DNA of 64,000 nt from Cupriavidus necator. GTDB taxonomy: Bacteria > Pseudomonadota > Gammaproteobacteria > Burkholderiales > Burkholderiaceae. This document shows, piece after piece, positions 62,843-64,000 of this stretch; position 1 is the stretch's first letter; every line of letters begins with the position of its first letter. The stretch lies in NCBI RefSeq assembly GCF_013141915.1, contig NZ_SROX01000016.1:77839-141838 (forward strand). The letters are read 5' to 3'. Position numbers and translations under genes: made by a program. Below the pieces are notes generated by a model, which worked only from the letters and a program-made list of their open reading frames with translations, searched no databases and had not been told where the DNA came from.

Positions 62843-63964
62843 CTATCGGCTTGGCGCAAGGGTTTCCGTGAGGATGGCATCCCGCTGAGGAGCCTCGGGG
62901 AGGCCAGGAGCTTTGCCTTCCGGGCATCCGGGTGCGTGAAAGATTGCTGCAGGCGGGGTGCCACCCCGTGTCGCTGCGGCCACCTGCCCCGGCTCAGCGG
63001 TGGGGGTGCCGGGGCCGATCGGCGCCGTATAGCTTGCCACCAGATACACCGGCCGCCGCTTGACTTCATTGAACAGACGCCCAACATATTCCCCGAGCAC
63101 GCCTAGGAAAACCAGTTGCAGGCCGCCCAGCAGAAGCAGGGCGGTCATCATGGATGGGTAGCCGTGTACGGGGTCGCCGTAGAGCAGCGTCTTGCCAACG
63201 ATGAAGGCGGCCATGCCAAAGGCGGGAACGGCAACAAGCAGGCCGATCGAGGTTGCAAACTTGAGCGGCACGGTGGAAAAGGCAGTGATGCCATCCACGG
63301 CAAAACGCAACAGCTTGCGGTAGTTGAACTTGGTCGTCCCGGATGCCCGCGCGTCACGCCGATACAAGACGGCCGTCTGCCGGAATCCTATCCAGGCATA
63401 CAGCCCCTTCATGAAGCGGTGCTGCTCCCGGAGTTGTCCGAGTGCGGCAACGGCACGACGGCTCATGACGCGGAAGTCGCCGGTGTCGGCCGGAATCTCC
63501 GTATCGCTGAGCTTGCCCATCAGGCGGTAAAACCAGTGCGCGGTGAACTTCTTGAGGAACGATTCGCCATCCCGGGAAGTGCGCGTGGCGTACACCACGT
63601 CGAACCCCTCGCGCCATTTCTCGATCAACGACGGAATCAGTTCGGGCGGATCCTGCAGATCGGCGTCGATGATCACAACGGCGTCGCCGCTTGCCACGTC
63701 GAGGCCCGCCGTTAGCGCGGCTTCCTTGCCGAAGTTGCGACTCAGCTCGACAATGCCGACGCGCGCTTCGGCCGCCTTGAGATTGTGTGCAACCGCCAGT
63801 GATCGATCGCGGCTGCCATCGTCCACGTAGATAATCTCGTAGTCCGATGCCAATCCATCCATCACGCGGAGAAGCCGAAAGTGAAACTGTGGCAGGACAG
63901 CTTCTTCATTGAAGAGCGGTACGACGACCGAGATCTTCTCTGGCAGCAGGCTGGCGGCATTCAT
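62843..63964 (-). CDS. Family 2 glycosyltransferase (polyprenol-phosphate sugar transferase type)
   Basis: The 373-residue protein starts at the ATG with GGAG seven bases upstream. The GT-A domain has VVVPLFNEEAVLPQFHFRLL, YVDDGSRDRS and the metal-binding DADLQDPPELIP. Two C-terminal membrane helices follow (KFATSIGLLVAVPAFGMAAF; TALLLLGGLQLVFLGVLGEY), and then a long Pro/Ala-rich tail. This is the DPM1/GtrB/ArnC type that moves a sugar to a lipid carrier at the inner membrane. A link to lipid A or LPS modification under metal stress is possible but not shown. Confidence 0.88.
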   Translation of the reverse strand: MNAASLLPEKISVVVPLFNEEAVLPQFHFRLLRVMDGLASDYEIIYVDDGSRDRSLAVAHNLKAAEARVGIVELSRNFGKEAALTAGLDVASGDAVVIIDADLQDPPELIPSLIEKWREGFDVVYATRTSRDGESFLKKFTAHWFYRLMGKLSDTEIPADTGDFRVMSRRAVAALGQLREQHRFMKGLYAWIGFRQTAVLYRRDARASGTTKFNYRKLLRFAVDGITAFSTVPLKFATSIGLLVAVPAFGMAAFIVGKTLLYGDPVHGYPSMMTALLLLGGLQLVFLGVLGEYVGRLFNEVKRRPVYLVASYTAPIGPGTPTAEPGQVAAATRGGTPPAAIFHAPGCPEGKAPGLPEAPQRDAILTETLAPSR

Positions 63965-64000
63965 CGCATCGCTCCATTCATGAACGTCCAATTTGCATGG

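Noticed and set aside
1..64000. tRNA, rRNA, riboswitch or replication origin
   Set aside because: I saw no cloverleaf, rRNA-like or iteron pattern; absence of evidence by eye only.

Overview
The window is a dense metal-resistance region of a high-GC beta-proteobacterium. The gene content (copABRS with copK, a cus/sil RND system, a pbr-type lead/cadmium/zinc module and a complete czcN-I-C-B-A-D-R-S-E cluster with a czcP-type ATPase) and the Burkholderiales-type porins point to Cupriavidus or a close relative. The arrangement resembles metal-resistance replicons of C. metallidurans but is rearranged, so it is probably a megaplasmid, chromid or genomic island.

Layout. 0-12.3 kb: two copAB operons on the minus strand (the first copB runs off the left edge), copRS on the plus strand, a frameshifted IS630-family element, a porin, copK, a small secreted protein and a Cys-rich cytosolic copper-storage-type protein. 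12.4-17.8 kb: a three-gene plus-strand operon (GH15 glycosidase, SDR, and an epimerase/SPW/VKOR fusion). 18.5-21.6 kb: a small TDGA-repeat secreted protein, an IS630 remnant, a decayed MFS gene and a 5'-truncated FTR1/cytochrome c gene. 21.6-44.5 kb: a 22.9-kb segment bounded by inverted 38-bp Tn3-family ends that carries no transposase. It holds a recombinase fragment, an IS66 fragment, cusC (truncated)-cusB-cusA-cusF, a sterol-desaturase-like gene, a CDF-like transporter, a four-HMA P-type ATPase with lspA, araC and pbrR/cadR genes, an OmpH/Skp gene, PAP2 and MAPEG genes, an intact FTR1 gene, several gene remnants, and a tyrosine recombinase plus KfrA-like pair at its right end. 44.5-64 kb: a gene cut by the transposon end, mgtC, the czc cluster, a second TDGA-repeat protein, a second porin, an orphan flgB, czcP, a zinc-ribbon protein and a GT2 glycosyltransferase.

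How it works together. CopA/CopB, CopK and the Cys-rich protein handle periplasmic and cytosolic copper. CusCBAF exports Cu(I)/Ag(I) across the envelope. The pbr module exports Pb/Cd/Zn from the cytosol, with PAP2 and LspA-like partners. CzcP and CzcD move Zn/Cd/Co to the periplasm and CzcCBA expels them from the cell.

Two regulatory codes are visible in the DNA. A direct repeat of the form (A/C)TTA(A/C)-N6-ATTAC lies in seven cop and czc intergenic regions, as expected for CopR/CzcR-type response regulators. Six MerR-family (PbrR/CadR-like) promoters of the form TTGAC(T/C)CT(A/G)TA lie between 30 and 63 kb. All functional statements are from sequence reading; no searches were run.
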